A stretch of 52,550 bases of DNA from Janthinobacterium rivuli (GTDB taxonomy: Bacteria > Pseudomonadota > Gammaproteobacteria > Burkholderiales > Burkholderiaceae_D): assembly GCF_009208735.1 (NCBI RefSeq), contig NZ_WFLJ01000028.1:1-52550 (forward strand), written 5' to 3'. Under the pieces are notes generated by a model, which made no database searches, was not told the DNA's origin, and saw nothing but the letters and a program-made list of their open reading frames with translations. Shown here piece by piece: positions 1 through 7,448 of the stretch. A program made the position numbers and the translations under genes. The stretch's first letter is position 1. Every line of letters starts with the position of its first letter.

Positions 1-248
1 CGGGCCTCAGCCACCAGGCCGTCAACTTGCGCGCCGGCATCCGTGTGCAGGGCGCCGCGCATGTGCAGAACGTCAATGCATATCACAGCCGCCTGCGCGA
101 ATGGTTAAGGCCGTTTCACGGCGTGGCGACGCGCTACCTGCCAAACTACCTGGCATGGCGCTGGATACTCGACGCCAGACGCATCCGCTCACCCGAAACG
201 TTATTGAAAGCAACGCTGGGCGCATTCCCACATCTGACGGTGACATAG
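1..248 (+). pseudogene. IS1595/ISXO2-type transposase, C-terminal fragment (cut by window edge)
   Basis: The frame is open from the first bases and ends at a TAG at 246-248. The translated tail contains HVQNVNAYHSRLREWL, then FHGVATRYLPNYLAWRW, which matches the conserved end of ISXO2-like DDE transposases of the IS1595 family (N-x-Y-H-S-R-L and a G-V-A-T-x-Y-L-x-N-Y-L-x-W-x block). Only about 80 residues are inside the window, so I cannot tell whether the gene upstream is complete or a relic; I call it a fragment because the rest is not visible. No obvious terminal inverted repeat could be defined downstream of the stop. It is the only mobile-element protein signal in the window. Confidence 0.7.
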
Positions 249-345
249 CTTTTTTTTGCTTGTGCCCAACGTCCGGCGCTCACGGGCGCAATCCCTTACA
301 ATGATTCACGCCGCATATTGCGCGGCGGACAGAGGGGCCATCTTG

Positions 346-1500
346 ATGACGAATTCGAAGACACCGATCAATCAGTTAAATCCCTCGCGCCTGCGTATCG
401 TGCTGGTGCTGCAAGGCGGTGGTGCGCTGGGCGCCTACCAGGCCGGCGTCTACCACGCGCTGCACGAGCATGGCCTGGCGCCCGACTGGGTGGTGGGCAC
501 CTCGATCGGTGCCATCAATGCCGCCATTCTGGCCGGCAACAAGCATGAGGACAGGCTCGTGCGCCTGAAACAGTTCTGGCAGCGCGTCGCGCACCGCGAC
601 AGCATCGACATGAACCTCGTGTCCGACCAGCAGCGCCGTTCCAACATCTGGCTGGCCACGCTCGATACGGTGCTGCGCGGCGTGCCCGGCTTCTTCAAGC
701 CGCGTAGCTTCAGCTTGTTTCCCGCCGGAATCGCCGTCAAGCCGGAAGAGGCCAGTTTTTATGACACCAGCGAGCTGGCCAGCACGCTCGAGGAACTGGT
801 CGATTTCGATTATCTGAACCAACCCGGCGGCATGCGCCTGACGGTCAATGCCCTGCGCGTCAAATGCGGCAGCCTCACCAGTTTTGACAGTCATCAGCTG
901 CCCCTGACGGCGGACCATATCCGCGCCAGCGGCGCCTTGCCGCCCGGCTTTGCCGGCGTGCGCGTCGACGGCGATTTATATTGGGACGGCGGCCTGTATT
1001 CGAACACGCCGCTGGAAACCGTGCTTGACGACACGCCCCACGTCGACACCCTGGTCTTCATGGTGGACTTGTGGAGCTCGGAAGGGCCGGAACCGACCAC
1101 CCTGGATGAAGTGCAGACGCGGCAAAAGGACGTCACCTTCGCGTCGCGCTCGAAACGGCATATCGCCGACTATGTCAATACGCACACCTTGCAGCGCAAA
1201 TTGCGCGAACTGTATGCCAAGCTGCCCGATACGGCGCACAACCGCCAGCAGACGGAAGAGTTGGTAGCGCTGGGCTGCGACAGCACCATGCACATCGTGC
1301 GCCTGCCGTACGCGGGGCGCGACTGGCACATGGCGGCCAAGGATATCAATTTTTCCAAGGGCTCCATCGAGTGGCGCTGGGAGCAGGGCTACCAGGACGG
1401 CTTGCGCGCGATCAAGGCGGCTGGCTGGCTCGCCTTTGTCACGGAAGACACGCCGCTCGTGGTGCACGAACTCCCGCCCTATGAGCGCGACGCGGCTTAG
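346..1500 (+). CDS. patatin-like phospholipase with DUF3734-type C-terminus
   Basis: Predicted 384-residue lipid acyl hydrolase. The N-terminal half has the glycine-rich oxyanion motif GGGALGAY, the serine nucleophile elbow GTSIG, and the aspartate motif DGG (within DGGLYSNTPL), which together form the Ser-Asp dyad of the patatin family. The C-terminal part resembles the DUF3734 extension of bacterial patatin-like proteins. The ATG at 346 is chosen because an AGAGGGG stretch lies about 8 bases upstream and conserved sequence begins shortly after; ATGs at 301 and further upstream lack a comparable site. No signal peptide is evident, so a cytoplasmic or peripheral location is likely. Its TAG stop lies inside the left arm of the repeat element that follows. 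The substrate is unknown. Confidence 0.9.
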   Translation: MTNSKTPINQLNPSRLRIVLVLQGGGALGAYQAGVYHALHEHGLAPDWVVGTSIGAINAAILAGNKHEDRLVRLKQFWQRVAHRDSIDMNLVSDQQRRSNIWLATLDTVLRGVPGFFKPRSFSLFPAGIAVKPEEASFYDTSELASTLEELVDFDYLNQPGGMRLTVNALRVKCGSLTSFDSHQLPLTADHIRASGALPPGFAGVRVDGDLYWDGGLYSNTPLETVLDDTPHVDTLVFMVDLWSSEGPEPTTLDEVQTRQKDVTFASRSKRHIADYVNTHTLQRKLRELYAKLPDTAHNRQQTEELVALGCDSTMHIVRLPYAGRDWHMAAKDINFSKGSIEWRWEQGYQDGLRAIKAAGWLAFVTEDTPLVVHELPPYERDAA

Positions 1501-1658
1501 AGCCTATCCCAGTAGATGAATACATCCCCTGCTGGCGCCCCTCAGAAGCGGGGACGGCGTTGATCGTCGTCGCGTGGCTCGCCACGCGTCCTCCTCACGC
1601 CTTGTCCGCGCTCCTGATGAACTGCCAGCAGAAGACGCTCCCTACTGGGATAGGCTCT
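1499..1658. repeat. 160-bp palindromic intergenic element (MITE- or REP-like)
   Basis: The ends are perfect 17-base inverted repeats: AGAGCCTATCCCAGTAG at 1499-1515 and its exact reverse complement at 1642-1658. Inside, CTGCTGGC near 1530 pairs with GCCAGCAG near 1625, AGCGGGGAC pairs with GTCCGCGCT with one mismatch, and the centre is a hairpin with arms CGCGTGG (1571-1577) and CCACGCG (1582-1588) around a CTCG loop. The whole element can therefore fold on itself as one long interrupted stem. It has no coding potential. The left arm contains the stop codon of the phospholipase gene. Whether it is a non-autonomous transposon, a REP-type element or a structured RNA cannot be decided from one copy. 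Confidence 0.75.
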
Positions 1659-1663
1659 TAGTG

Positions 1664-1794
1664 ACGCCTGTCAAAATCTGCTGCGCGTCGGTATAGGCGG
1701 CCTGCGATGCTCACCGGCTCGGCGCCCCCGTACAGAGTACGGTTGCGCTTCTTAGCCACCTCTCCCTTCCGCTCGCGACGGTTTTGTCAGGCGT
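1664..1794. repeat. second inverted-repeat-bounded intergenic element
   Basis: Begins six bases after the first element. The outer arms ACGCCTGTCAAAAT (1664-1677) and GTTTTGTCAGGCGT (1781-1794) are inverted repeats with 12 of 14 positions matching. The interior is GC-rich and non-coding. From memory, similar stretches recur between genes in Janthinobacterium- and Massilia-like genomes, but only one copy is visible here, so this remains a tentative repeat call. Confidence 0.5.
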
Positions 1795-1828
1795 TGCGGT
1801 TTGTCCGGCGTCGCAACAGCACGACGCA

Positions 1829-2131
1829 TCACTGCGGATGGGCCGCTTCGCGCAGCTTTTCCGCGTTCGCCATGTCTTGCCGGTAAGTGTCTTGCGCTTC
1901 CTTCAGGCAGGTGGCGCGCGCGGCGGACGGTTCCGAACGGCAGGCTTTTTTGGCCTCGGCCAGGGCGGCGGCGATTTCCTTGCGCAGCGTGCGCAGCTGG
2001 GCTTGTGCCGTGCTGTCTTCCTGGTACCAGCGTTGCGGGTCGCCCGGCTGCGGCGCAGCCGTCTGGGCCATTGCCAGTGGCGCCAGGCTGCAGGCGAACA
2101 GGGTGGCCAACAGTGTGTTGTGGATAGTCAT
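1829..2131 (-). CDS. small secreted protein with one C-x10-C module
   Basis: A 100-residue protein of unknown function. Residues 1-22 form a signal peptide ending in AMA, so it is probably periplasmic. The mature part is helical and charged, with a cysteine pair C64/C75 separated by exactly ten residues and followed by LKEAQ. The same C-x10-C-(I/V/L)-x-x-A-(K/Q) pattern occurs three times in the secreted protein at 3123-3677, which suggests a shared disulfide-stapled helical unit. The start is supported by GGAGG six to seven bases upstream of the ATG. It lies downstream of the DUF3309 gene on the same strand, but a strong hairpin separates the two, so it probably has its own promoter or depends on read-through. 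Confidence 0.75.
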   Translation of the reverse strand: MTIHNTLLATLFACSLAPLAMAQTAAPQPGDPQRWYQEDSTAQAQLRTLRKEIAAALAEAKKACRSEPSAARATCLKEAQDTYRQDMANAEKLREAAHPQ

Positions 2132-2153
2132 GATATTTCCTCCTTGAAATAAG

Positions 2154-2177
2154 AAAGGCGCCGAAGCGCCTTTTTTT
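2154..2177. terminator. bidirectional rho-independent terminator
   Basis: The stem AGGCGC / GCGCCT (2156-2161 and 2166-2171) has a CGAA loop, read as the stable TTCG loop on the minus strand. A T-run follows on the plus strand, and TTTCTTATTT follows on the minus strand. It sits just after the stop of the DUF3309 gene on the minus strand and is the likely end of that transcript. Confidence 0.75.
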
Positions 2178-2328
2178 ACAGCCTGCCTGTCAGTAATAGC
2201 AGGATCAGTATCACTACGACCAGGCCGGCGATGCCGCTGGGGCCGTAACCCCAGTTGCGGCTATGCGGCCAGGTAGGCAGGACGCCGACCAGGGCGAGGA
2301 TCAAGATGATCAGAATGATGGTGCCCAT
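2176..2328 (-). CDS. DUF3309 family membrane mini-protein
   Basis: A 50-residue protein beginning MGTIILIILILALVG. Two hydrophobic helices flank the central motif LPTWPHSRNWGYGPSG, which is the hallmark of the DUF3309 family of tiny membrane proteins. The function of the family is unknown. The start is clear: AAGGAG lies six to seven bases upstream of the ATG at 2328. The stop overlaps the T-run of the adjacent terminator. It is divergent from nothing and lies 75 bases downstream of the glycine-zipper lipoprotein gene on the same strand, so the two may be co-transcribed as envelope-related genes. Confidence 0.85.
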   Translation of the reverse strand: MGTIILIILILALVGVLPTWPHSRNWGYGPSGIAGLVVVILILLLLTGRL

Positions 2329-2403
2329 GGCAACTCCTTGTTATCGTACGACGCATGCGGGATGGTGGAAGCCTGCTGGCAGGCTGGCAGGCTCCGCCGA
2401 AAA

Positions 2404-2856
2404 TTAATAGCGGTAGACGCGGCCGTCGACGACGCGCACGCGGTTGCCTGGGCGCAAGTCATTCGCGTTGTCCTGCACCACGGTGCGGTATTCGCCGTTG
2501 TCGAGGCGCACGCTGATCTGGTAAGCCTGCGCCTGCTGTTTGCGGCCTTCCACCTGGTTACCGACGACGCCGCCAGCGACGGCGCCCGCCACGGTGGCGG
2601 CCGTGCGTCCGCTGCCCGAACCGATGGTGTTGCCCAGCAGGGCGCCGGCGATGCCGCCGACCACGGCGCCGGCGCCGCTGGTTTGTCCGCCGCCCTGCAC
2701 GATCTGGATGGAATCGACAGTGCCATACATGGCGGACTCAGGCTGGTTGGCTGGATAGTATGGTTGTTGTGACTGGTAAGAAGGGCCGGTGGCGCAACCG
2801 CTCAGTACGGCGGTGGCGGCGAGCATCAGTGCAGCCAAGGTGGCGTTGGTTTTCAT
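2404..2856 (-). CDS. glycine-zipper outer-membrane lipoprotein (SlyB/PCP-like)
   Basis: A 150-residue lipoprotein. The signal peptide ends in the lipobox LSGC, so Cys20 is probably acylated. The middle of the protein (about residues 58-105) is a glycine-zipper segment rich in GxxxG-type repeats (GAVVGGIAGALLGNTIG, AGAVAGGVVGNQVEG), as in the SlyB/Pcp 17-kDa surface antigen family, followed by a charged C-terminal domain ending in VYRY. Such proteins sit in the outer membrane and help keep the envelope intact under stress. The gene is divergent from the Cys-module protein at 3123, and the 266-base gap between them carries an inverted repeat pair. Confidence 0.85.
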   Translation of the reverse strand: MKTNATLAALMLAATAVLSGCATGPSYQSQQPYYPANQPESAMYGTVDSIQIVQGGGQTSGAGAVVGGIAGALLGNTIGSGSGRTAATVAGAVAGGVVGNQVEGRKQQAQAYQISVRLDNGEYRTVVQDNANDLRPGNRVRVVDGRVYRY

Positions 2857-2915
2857 TTTATTCTCCTGACGAGGTGAGGGTGTAGTGCCATCTTAGTCAT
2901 GCCCCCGTCCCCGGT

Positions 2916-3049
2916 CTGTACGCTGCCGCACGTACTTATTTCGTGTTGAAATGGTATTTTTCCCCGGGAGCGATCGAGCAAAACGTTGTTATTTCCCCTT
3001 GTTTGCCTCCCGCTTGCAAAATAAATTACTTGTGTACGGCAGCGTACAG
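2916..3049. promoter_or_regulatory. divergent control region with a 13-base inverted repeat pair
   Basis: CTGTACGCTGCCG at 2916-2928 is the exact reverse complement of CGGCAGCGTACAG at 3037-3049. The two copies lie on either side of an AT-richer stretch between the divergent lipoprotein gene (start 2856, minus) and secreted protein gene (start 3123, plus), each about 60-75 bases from its gene. The placement suits two binding sites of one regulator acting on both promoters. This is an inference; no regulator is identified. Confidence 0.4.
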
Positions 3050-3122
3050 AAGGGAGGCGGCGATCCACGTAAAACGGTAGTCATGCCAAGCAGACATGGT
3101 TGGTACCACCAGGGAGAAATAC

Positions 3123-3677
3123 ATGAACAAGAATAAGCTTTTCACCGCCATCGTCGTCAGCCTGGCGTGCGCCGTCTGGGGCGGCCAGGCAGTGGCCGCC
3201 ACGCCGGAAGCGAAAGCAGCCTACAAGGCAGCCAATGAACAGGCCGGCCTGAATTACAAGCTGGCGCATGCGGAATGCGAAAAAATCACGGGCAATCCGA
3301 AGGATGTCTGCATCGCCGAAGCGAAGGCCGTGCGTGCCTACGATGAAGCGGTGGCCCAGGCGCAATACACGAATACCCTGCGTGCCTACACCAAGGCGCG
3401 CATCAAGATTGCCGATGCGAACTACGACGTCGACCTGGCCCGCTGCAATGCACTGACCGGCAACGACAAGGATGTCTGCGTCAAGCTGGCCAAGTCCACC
3501 AAGGTGGCGGCCCTGGCCGACGCCAAGGCGGACAAGAAAGTCATCGAAGCGCGCAGCGATGCGCGTGAAGCAAAAAGAAAAGCCGAGTACAAGGTCGCGA
3601 CAGAAAAATGCGATGCATTGGCCGGCGCAGCCAAGGACGACTGTATCAAGGCTGCAAAAACCCAGTTCGGCTACTGA
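3123..3677 (+). CDS. secreted protein with three C-x10-C repeat units
   Basis: A 184-residue protein of unknown function. Residues 1-26 are a signal peptide ending in AVAA, so it is exported. The mature chain is Lys/Ala-rich and helical, and carries three cysteine pairs, C52/C63, C108/C119 and C163/C174, each spaced exactly eleven positions apart and recurring every 55-56 residues. Each unit reads C-x-x-(I/L)-x-G-x-x-K-D-x-C-(I/V)-x-x-A-K. This looks like a tandem of three disulfide-stapled helical hairpins. The start at 3123 is preceded by AGGGAG at a good distance and begins directly with the signal peptide; an upstream in-frame start at 3096 would disrupt it. I do not recognise a named family. 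Confidence 0.8.
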   Translation: MNKNKLFTAIVVSLACAVWGGQAVAATPEAKAAYKAANEQAGLNYKLAHAECEKITGNPKDVCIAEAKAVRAYDEAVAQAQYTNTLRAYTKARIKIADANYDVDLARCNALTGNDKDVCVKLAKSTKVAALADAKADKKVIEARSDAREAKRKAEYKVATEKCDALAGAAKDDCIKAAKTQFGY

Positions 3678-3759
3678 GCTCCTTCCGGCGCGCAGTCACC
3701 AAACTGGTATAAGAAGCTCATTGTGAGCACATTGATTGACCACTCCTAAGGAAAAAACC

Positions 3760-4071
3760 ATGAAATTCACTAAATCTATCGCTACTGGCCTTTTCGTCGC
3801 TTCCCTGTTCGCCGTGGCAGGTTGCGCTTCGACCCCAACCAAAGAAGGCACGGGCGAGTACATCGACGACGCGGCCATCACCACCAAAGTGAAAGCCAGC
3901 ATCTTCAATGAGCCTACCTTGAAATCGACGGAAATCAACGTTGAAACCTTCAAGGGCGTGGTTCAGCTGAGCGGCTTCGTTGCCCAGCCAGCCGATGCCG
4001 CCAAAGCGGGCGAAGTCGCCCGTGGCGTCAAGGGCGTGAAGTCGGTGAAAAACGACATCCGCGTCAAGTAA
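3760..4071 (+). CDS. BON-domain lipoprotein
   Basis: A 103-residue protein with a signal peptide and lipobox AGC (Cys23). The rest is a single BON domain: DDAAITTKVKASIF, then a strand-helix-strand pattern with VQLSGFV and the final VKSVKNDIRV. BON domains bind membranes or osmotically stressed envelope and occur in OsmY-type proteins, usually two per chain; here there is only one. The ATG at 3760 follows CTAAGGAAAAAACC, a reasonable ribosome site. The gene probably forms its own unit, ending before the hairpin at 4084. Confidence 0.85.
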   Translation: MKFTKSIATGLFVASLFAVAGCASTPTKEGTGEYIDDAAITTKVKASIFNEPTLKSTEINVETFKGVVQLSGFVAQPADAAKAGEVARGVKGVKSVKNDIRVK

Positions 4072-4083
4072 TGGCCTGACCTG

Positions 4084-4116
4084 CCGCAGCGGCCAGCCCT
4101 ACGGCTGGCCCTGCGG
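4084..4116. terminator. strong hairpin after the BON lipoprotein gene
   Basis: The left arm CCGCAG-C-GGCCAGCC and right arm GGCTGGCC-CTGCGG pair over 14 bases with one bulged C and a CTAC loop. There is no T-run after it, so it may act as a weak or factor-assisted terminator, or as an mRNA-stabilising 3' end. It lies between the BON gene and the AI-2E-type permease gene. Confidence 0.5.
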
Positions 4117-4143
4117 CCCTCCACCGACCGTCGCGGGAATCGC

Positions 4144-5340
4144 ATGCATATCCAGCCTACAGATACCCCGCCCGAGCCGGTGGCGGCTGTCTCCACCGAG
4201 CCTGCCGGGCCACCTCCCGATGCGCCAGTGGAGCACCCGGACGCATCCCTGCGTTTGCCGCTGCACGTCCATGCGCGTGGCATGGCCCTGGGCATCATCG
4301 CCACCGTCAGCTTCATTTATGCGCTGCAGTGGGCACAGAAATTCCTCATTCCCGTTCTTTTCGGCATTTTCATTGCCTACACCCTCAATCCCGTCGTCGC
4401 CTGGCTGGAAAAGCTGCGCCTGCCGCGCGCCATCGCCGCCACCGCCGTCACGGCGCTGATCCTGTTCGGCTCCTTCGTCGTGGTCGAACGCGTGCAGGGC
4501 GAATTCGAATCCATCGTGGAAGAGTTGCCGGCCGCCACACATAAACTGTCGCGCCTGATCGCCGCCAATACGGGCGGCAAGAACAGCACCTTCCAGAAGA
4601 TGCAGGCCGTGGCCAATGAAATCGAGCAAGTGGCCGCCGGCGCCGAGGCGCGCCGCAACAACCGCCGCGCCGCCGCCGCCGAAGCACCCAATTTCAAGAT
4701 CATGGACTGGGTCTGGGCCGGTTCGCTGGGCCTGGTGGGCTTCCTCAGCCAGGCCACCATGGTCATCTTCCTCGTGTTTTTCCTGCTGCTGTCGGGCGAT
4801 ACCTTCAAGCGCAAGCTCGTCAAGCTGACGGGACCCTCGCTGAGCCGCAAGAAGGTCACCGTGCACATCCTGGAAGACATCAATACCTCGATCCAGAACT
4901 ATATGTTCATGCTGCTCGTCACGAATGGCTTGCTGGCCGTCCTGATGTGGATCGCCCTGCGCGTGATCGGCCTGGAAAACGCGGGTGCCTGGGCCATCGT
5001 GGCCGGCTTGCTGCACATCATGCCGTATTTCGGGCCCTTGCTCATCACCATCTCCACGGGCATGGTCGCCTTCCTGCAGTTCGAATCGCTGGAAATGGTC
5101 TTGCTGGTCACGGGCACGTCGATGGCCATCGCCACCCTGGTGGGCACCTTTGTCACCACCTGGATGACGGGGCGCATCGCCCGCATGAATCCCACGGCCG
5201 TGTTCATCAGCCTGCTGTTCTGGGGCTGGTTGTGGGGCGTCTGGGGCTTGCTGCTGGGCGTGCCGATCATCGTCATCGTGAAGGTGGTGGCCGAGCGCGT
5301 GCAGGGCATGGAAGTGGTGGCCGAACTGCTGGGCGAATAG
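4144..5340 (+). CDS. AI-2E family transporter (PerM/YdiK-like)
   Basis: A 398-residue inner membrane protein of the AI-2E/UPF0118 family. After a Pro-rich cytoplasmic N-terminus (about 40 residues) come two membrane segments around residues 45-85, including FLIPVLFGIFIAYTLNPVVAWLEK, which is typical for the family. A long amphipathic middle region (residues 115-185) follows, then several further membrane segments ending with GVPIIVIVKVVAERVQ. Members are proposed to export autoinducer-2 or other small solutes, or to act in ion homeostasis; the substrate here cannot be inferred. The insertion of about 40 residues rich in Ala and Arg near residue 160 is a little unusual. Confidence 0.85.
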   Translation: MHIQPTDTPPEPVAAVSTEPAGPPPDAPVEHPDASLRLPLHVHARGMALGIIATVSFIYALQWAQKFLIPVLFGIFIAYTLNPVVAWLEKLRLPRAIAATAVTALILFGSFVVVERVQGEFESIVEELPAATHKLSRLIAANTGGKNSTFQKMQAVANEIEQVAAGAEARRNNRRAAAAEAPNFKIMDWVWAGSLGLVGFLSQATMVIFLVFFLLLSGDTFKRKLVKLTGPSLSRKKVTVHILEDINTSIQNYMFMLLVTNGLLAVLMWIALRVIGLENAGAWAIVAGLLHIMPYFGPLLITISTGMVAFLQFESLEMVLLVTGTSMAIATLVGTFVTTWMTGRIARMNPTAVFISLLFWGWLWGVWGLLLGVPIIVIVKVVAERVQGMEVVAELLGE

Positions 5341-5359
5341 CTCGCGGTAACTCAAGAAA

Positions 5360-5381
5360 AACGGCGCCCGCGGGCGCCGTT
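5360..5381. terminator. bidirectional terminator between convergent genes
   Basis: AACGGCGCC and GGCGCCGTT form a nine-base perfect stem around CGCG. On the minus strand a run of T follows directly; on the plus strand only TGTTG follows. It separates the convergent AI-2E-type gene (ends 5340) and the BrkB-type gene (ends 5402). Confidence 0.7.
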
Positions 5382-5401
5382 GTTGCGTGTGCTGCGGACA
5401 A

Positions 5402-6349
5402 TCAGGACTGGTGACGTTTCAATATTTTGACTTGCACGTCACCGTCTTCCGTCTTCGGCATATCGCGCATGCTGCCCAGCTGCAGGGCGAACTGGCGCGT
5501 GAATTCGGCGCCGAGGAAGAAGATTTGCGCCGAGTAATACACCCACAGCAGCAGGGCCACCAGGGAGCCGGCCGCGCCATAGCTGCTGGCCACGCCGCTA
5601 TTGCCGATATATACGCCAATCGCATATTTTCCCAGTGAAAACATGAAGGCCGTGCCCACGGCGCCGATCACCACGTCGCGCCAGGACAGGCGCACGCGCG
5701 GCAGCATCTTATAGATGACGGCGAACAGGCTGGCGATGACGGCAAAGCCGATCAGGTTCGACAGGATGGTAAACAGCACGGCCGTGTCTTTCCACACGCC
5801 TTCCCAGAAGTTGGCGAGGATGGCCATGGCCGCGTTGACTACCAGCGACACCATCAGCAGGAAGGCCAGTACCAGCACCAGGCCGAAGGACAGCAAGCGC
5901 GTGCGCAGCATGTCCCAGGCGCCCGCTTCCTTCAGCGGCGGCACTTGCCAGATTTCATCGAGACTGGCTTTCAGTTCGGCAAACACGCTGGTGGCGCCAA
6001 ACAGCAACAGGGCGCTGGCGATGAGGGTGGCGATGCGCCCCTGGTCATGGTTCTTCGCGCCGGCCAGCACCAGCTGGATGGCTTCGGCGCCCTGCGTGCC
6101 CAGCAAGCCCTGCAATTGCCCCATCAGCTCGCCGCGCGCGGCGGCCGGGCCATAGAAAAAGCCGGCGATGGCGATCACCAGAACGAGGATGGGGGCGATG
6201 GAAAACAGGGTGTAATAGGCGAGGGCGGCGCCCTTGCTCGAGGCGCGGTGTTCCAGCCATTCCGTGACGGAACAGACGATGACGCTGCGCATCTGCTTGC
6301 TGAACGGCGCCAGGCTGGCCAGTTTGGGATAGCGGGTAGAATAATTCAT
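5402..6349 (-). CDS. YihY/BrkB family inner membrane protein
   Basis: A 315-residue polytopic protein. It begins with a short cytoplasmic stretch, then EHRASSKGAALAYYTLFSIAPILVLVIAIAGF, the characteristic first segment of the YihY/BrkB (formerly RNase BN) family, with the later family blocks ELKASLDEIWQVP and a last segment GSLVALLLWVYYSAQIFFLGAEFTR. The family has six membrane helices; roles in envelope resistance or lipid transport have been suggested but are not settled. The start MNYSTRYP at 6349 is chosen because upstream sequence is non-conserved and overlaps the terminator of the preceding OmpA-type gene; the ribosome site is weak (GAAAG). The C-terminal tail is charged. Confidence 0.85.
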   Translation of the reverse strand: MNYSTRYPKLASLAPFSKQMRSVIVCSVTEWLEHRASSKGAALAYYTLFSIAPILVLVIAIAGFFYGPAAARGELMGQLQGLLGTQGAEAIQLVLAGAKNHDQGRIATLIASALLLFGATSVFAELKASLDEIWQVPPLKEAGAWDMLRTRLLSFGLVLVLAFLLMVSLVVNAAMAILANFWEGVWKDTAVLFTILSNLIGFAVIASLFAVIYKMLPRVRLSWRDVVIGAVGTAFMFSLGKYAIGVYIGNSGVASSYGAAGSLVALLLWVYYSAQIFFLGAEFTRQFALQLGSMRDMPKTEDGDVQVKILKRHQS

Positions 6350-6364
6350 GGTGACTTTCAATGC

Positions 6365-6391
6365 AAAAAAGGGGCGCGAGCCCCTTTTTTT
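6365..6391. terminator. bidirectional terminator after the OmpA-type gene
   Basis: GGGGC and GCCCC (6371-6375 and 6380-6384) form a stem around GCGA, flanked by six A on one side and seven T on the other, so it works as an intrinsic terminator in both directions. It ends the minus-strand OmpA-type transcript just ahead of the BrkB-type gene. Confidence 0.85.
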
Positions 6392-6419
6392 ATTCACAAG
6401 TGGCGTACCACTGTTTAGC

Positions 6420-7448
6420 TTACTGCACGCGGCGTTCGATGGTGATCTGTTCCACTTCAACGCGGCGGTTTGGTTCCAGGCACTTGATCAGGTCGGCACG
6501 CTTCTTGTTATCGCAGGTGACGACAGGATTGGTGGAGCCCTTGCCTTCGGCCGTCAGGCGGTTGGCGGCGACACCGTGGGCGACCAGGTATTCCTTGACC
6601 GCGTCAGCGCGCTGCTGCGACAGTTTCAGGTTGTACTTGGGCGAACCGATGCGGTCGGCATAACCACTGATGACGACGTTGTTGACGTCCGGCGCGGCGT
6701 TCAGCACGCGGGCGATTTCGTCGAGCTTGGTCTGTGTCGGACCCAGCTTGGCGCTGTCGAACGCGAACAGTTCCGTTGCCGACATCGTCACTTTTTCAAA
6801 GCGTGCTGGCGGTGGTGGCGGTGGTGGCGGCGGTACGACCACGACGACCTCTTCACGCACTGGCGGCGGTGGTGGCGGAGGTGGTGGCGCAGCCGGTTTG
6901 TCGAACGCGTAGTTCAGGCCCACCGTGACGTAGTAGTTATTGGACTTGCTGCTTGGATCGAAAGTGTTACCGCGCAGGAAGCCGTGCACATTGCGCACGT
7001 CAGCCTGGAGCGACAGTTGTTCCGTGATGCTGGACTGGAAACCCAGGCCGACGCTGGCGTATGGCGAGCTCTTGCTGCGTTCACCGAAGGCGAAGCTGGT
7101 GTCCTTGTCACGCTGCATACCGGCACCGACCAGCAGGAAGGGACGGAAGGCTTTGCGCGAGAACATGTACAAGCCGTCTACGCCCAGCGTATTTTGCTGG
7201 TAGCGCTGACCGCCATCCTTGGAGCGGGCATATGTGGTGCCCAGTTGAATATCCCAGTCCTGGGAAACGGGTTTACCGAAACGCAAGCCTGCGCCATAGC
7301 CGGTTTTATCCGTGGCGAAGTCGGAATCTGGCTTGAGTGCGTTGAGGCTGGGTTGAATGTACCAGGAAGGATTGATTTCCTGGGCCTGTGCGCCGAGGGC
7401 GGAGCACAGAACTGCGGCGGCAACGGCGATTTTTTTTAGATTATTCAC
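6420..7448 (-). CDS. OmpA-family outer membrane protein with double polyproline linker
   Basis: A 342-residue protein. It starts at a GTG (7448) with GGGAG five to six bases upstream; the signal peptide ends in AQA. Residues about 24-190 form an OmpA-like eight-strand beta-barrel, followed by a linker with two runs of nine prolines separated by an acidic/Val segment, then a C-terminal OmpA/MotB peptidoglycan-binding domain (residues about 235-342) with LFAFDSAKL, the core ISGYADRIG and the helix YNLKLSQQRADAVKEYL. The C-terminal domain has a Cys pair typical of betaproteobacterial members. It should anchor the outer membrane to the wall. It has its own promoter in the long gap upstream and a strong terminator downstream. 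Confidence 0.92.
   Translation of the reverse strand: MNNLKKIAVAAAVLCSALGAQAQEINPSWYIQPSLNALKPDSDFATDKTGYGAGLRFGKPVSQDWDIQLGTTYARSKDGGQRYQQNTLGVDGLYMFSRKAFRPFLLVGAGMQRDKDTSFAFGERSKSSPYASVGLGFQSSITEQLSLQADVRNVHGFLRGNTFDPSSKSNNYYVTVGLNYAFDKPAAPPPPPPPPPVREEVVVVVPPPPPPPPPARFEKVTMSATELFAFDSAKLGPTQTKLDEIARVLNAAPDVNNVVISGYADRIGSPKYNLKLSQQRADAVKEYLVAHGVAANRLTAEGKGSTNPVVTCDNKKRADLIKCLEPNRRVEVEQITIERRVQ

Noticed and set aside
4099..5355. Minus-strand open frame opposite the AI-2E-type gene
   Set aside because: His/Asp/Gly-rich shadow of the real gene, without start signal.
6800..6900. Glycine/tryptophan repeat protein on the plus strand
   Set aside because: It is the reverse reading of the two polyproline tracts of the OmpA-type gene.
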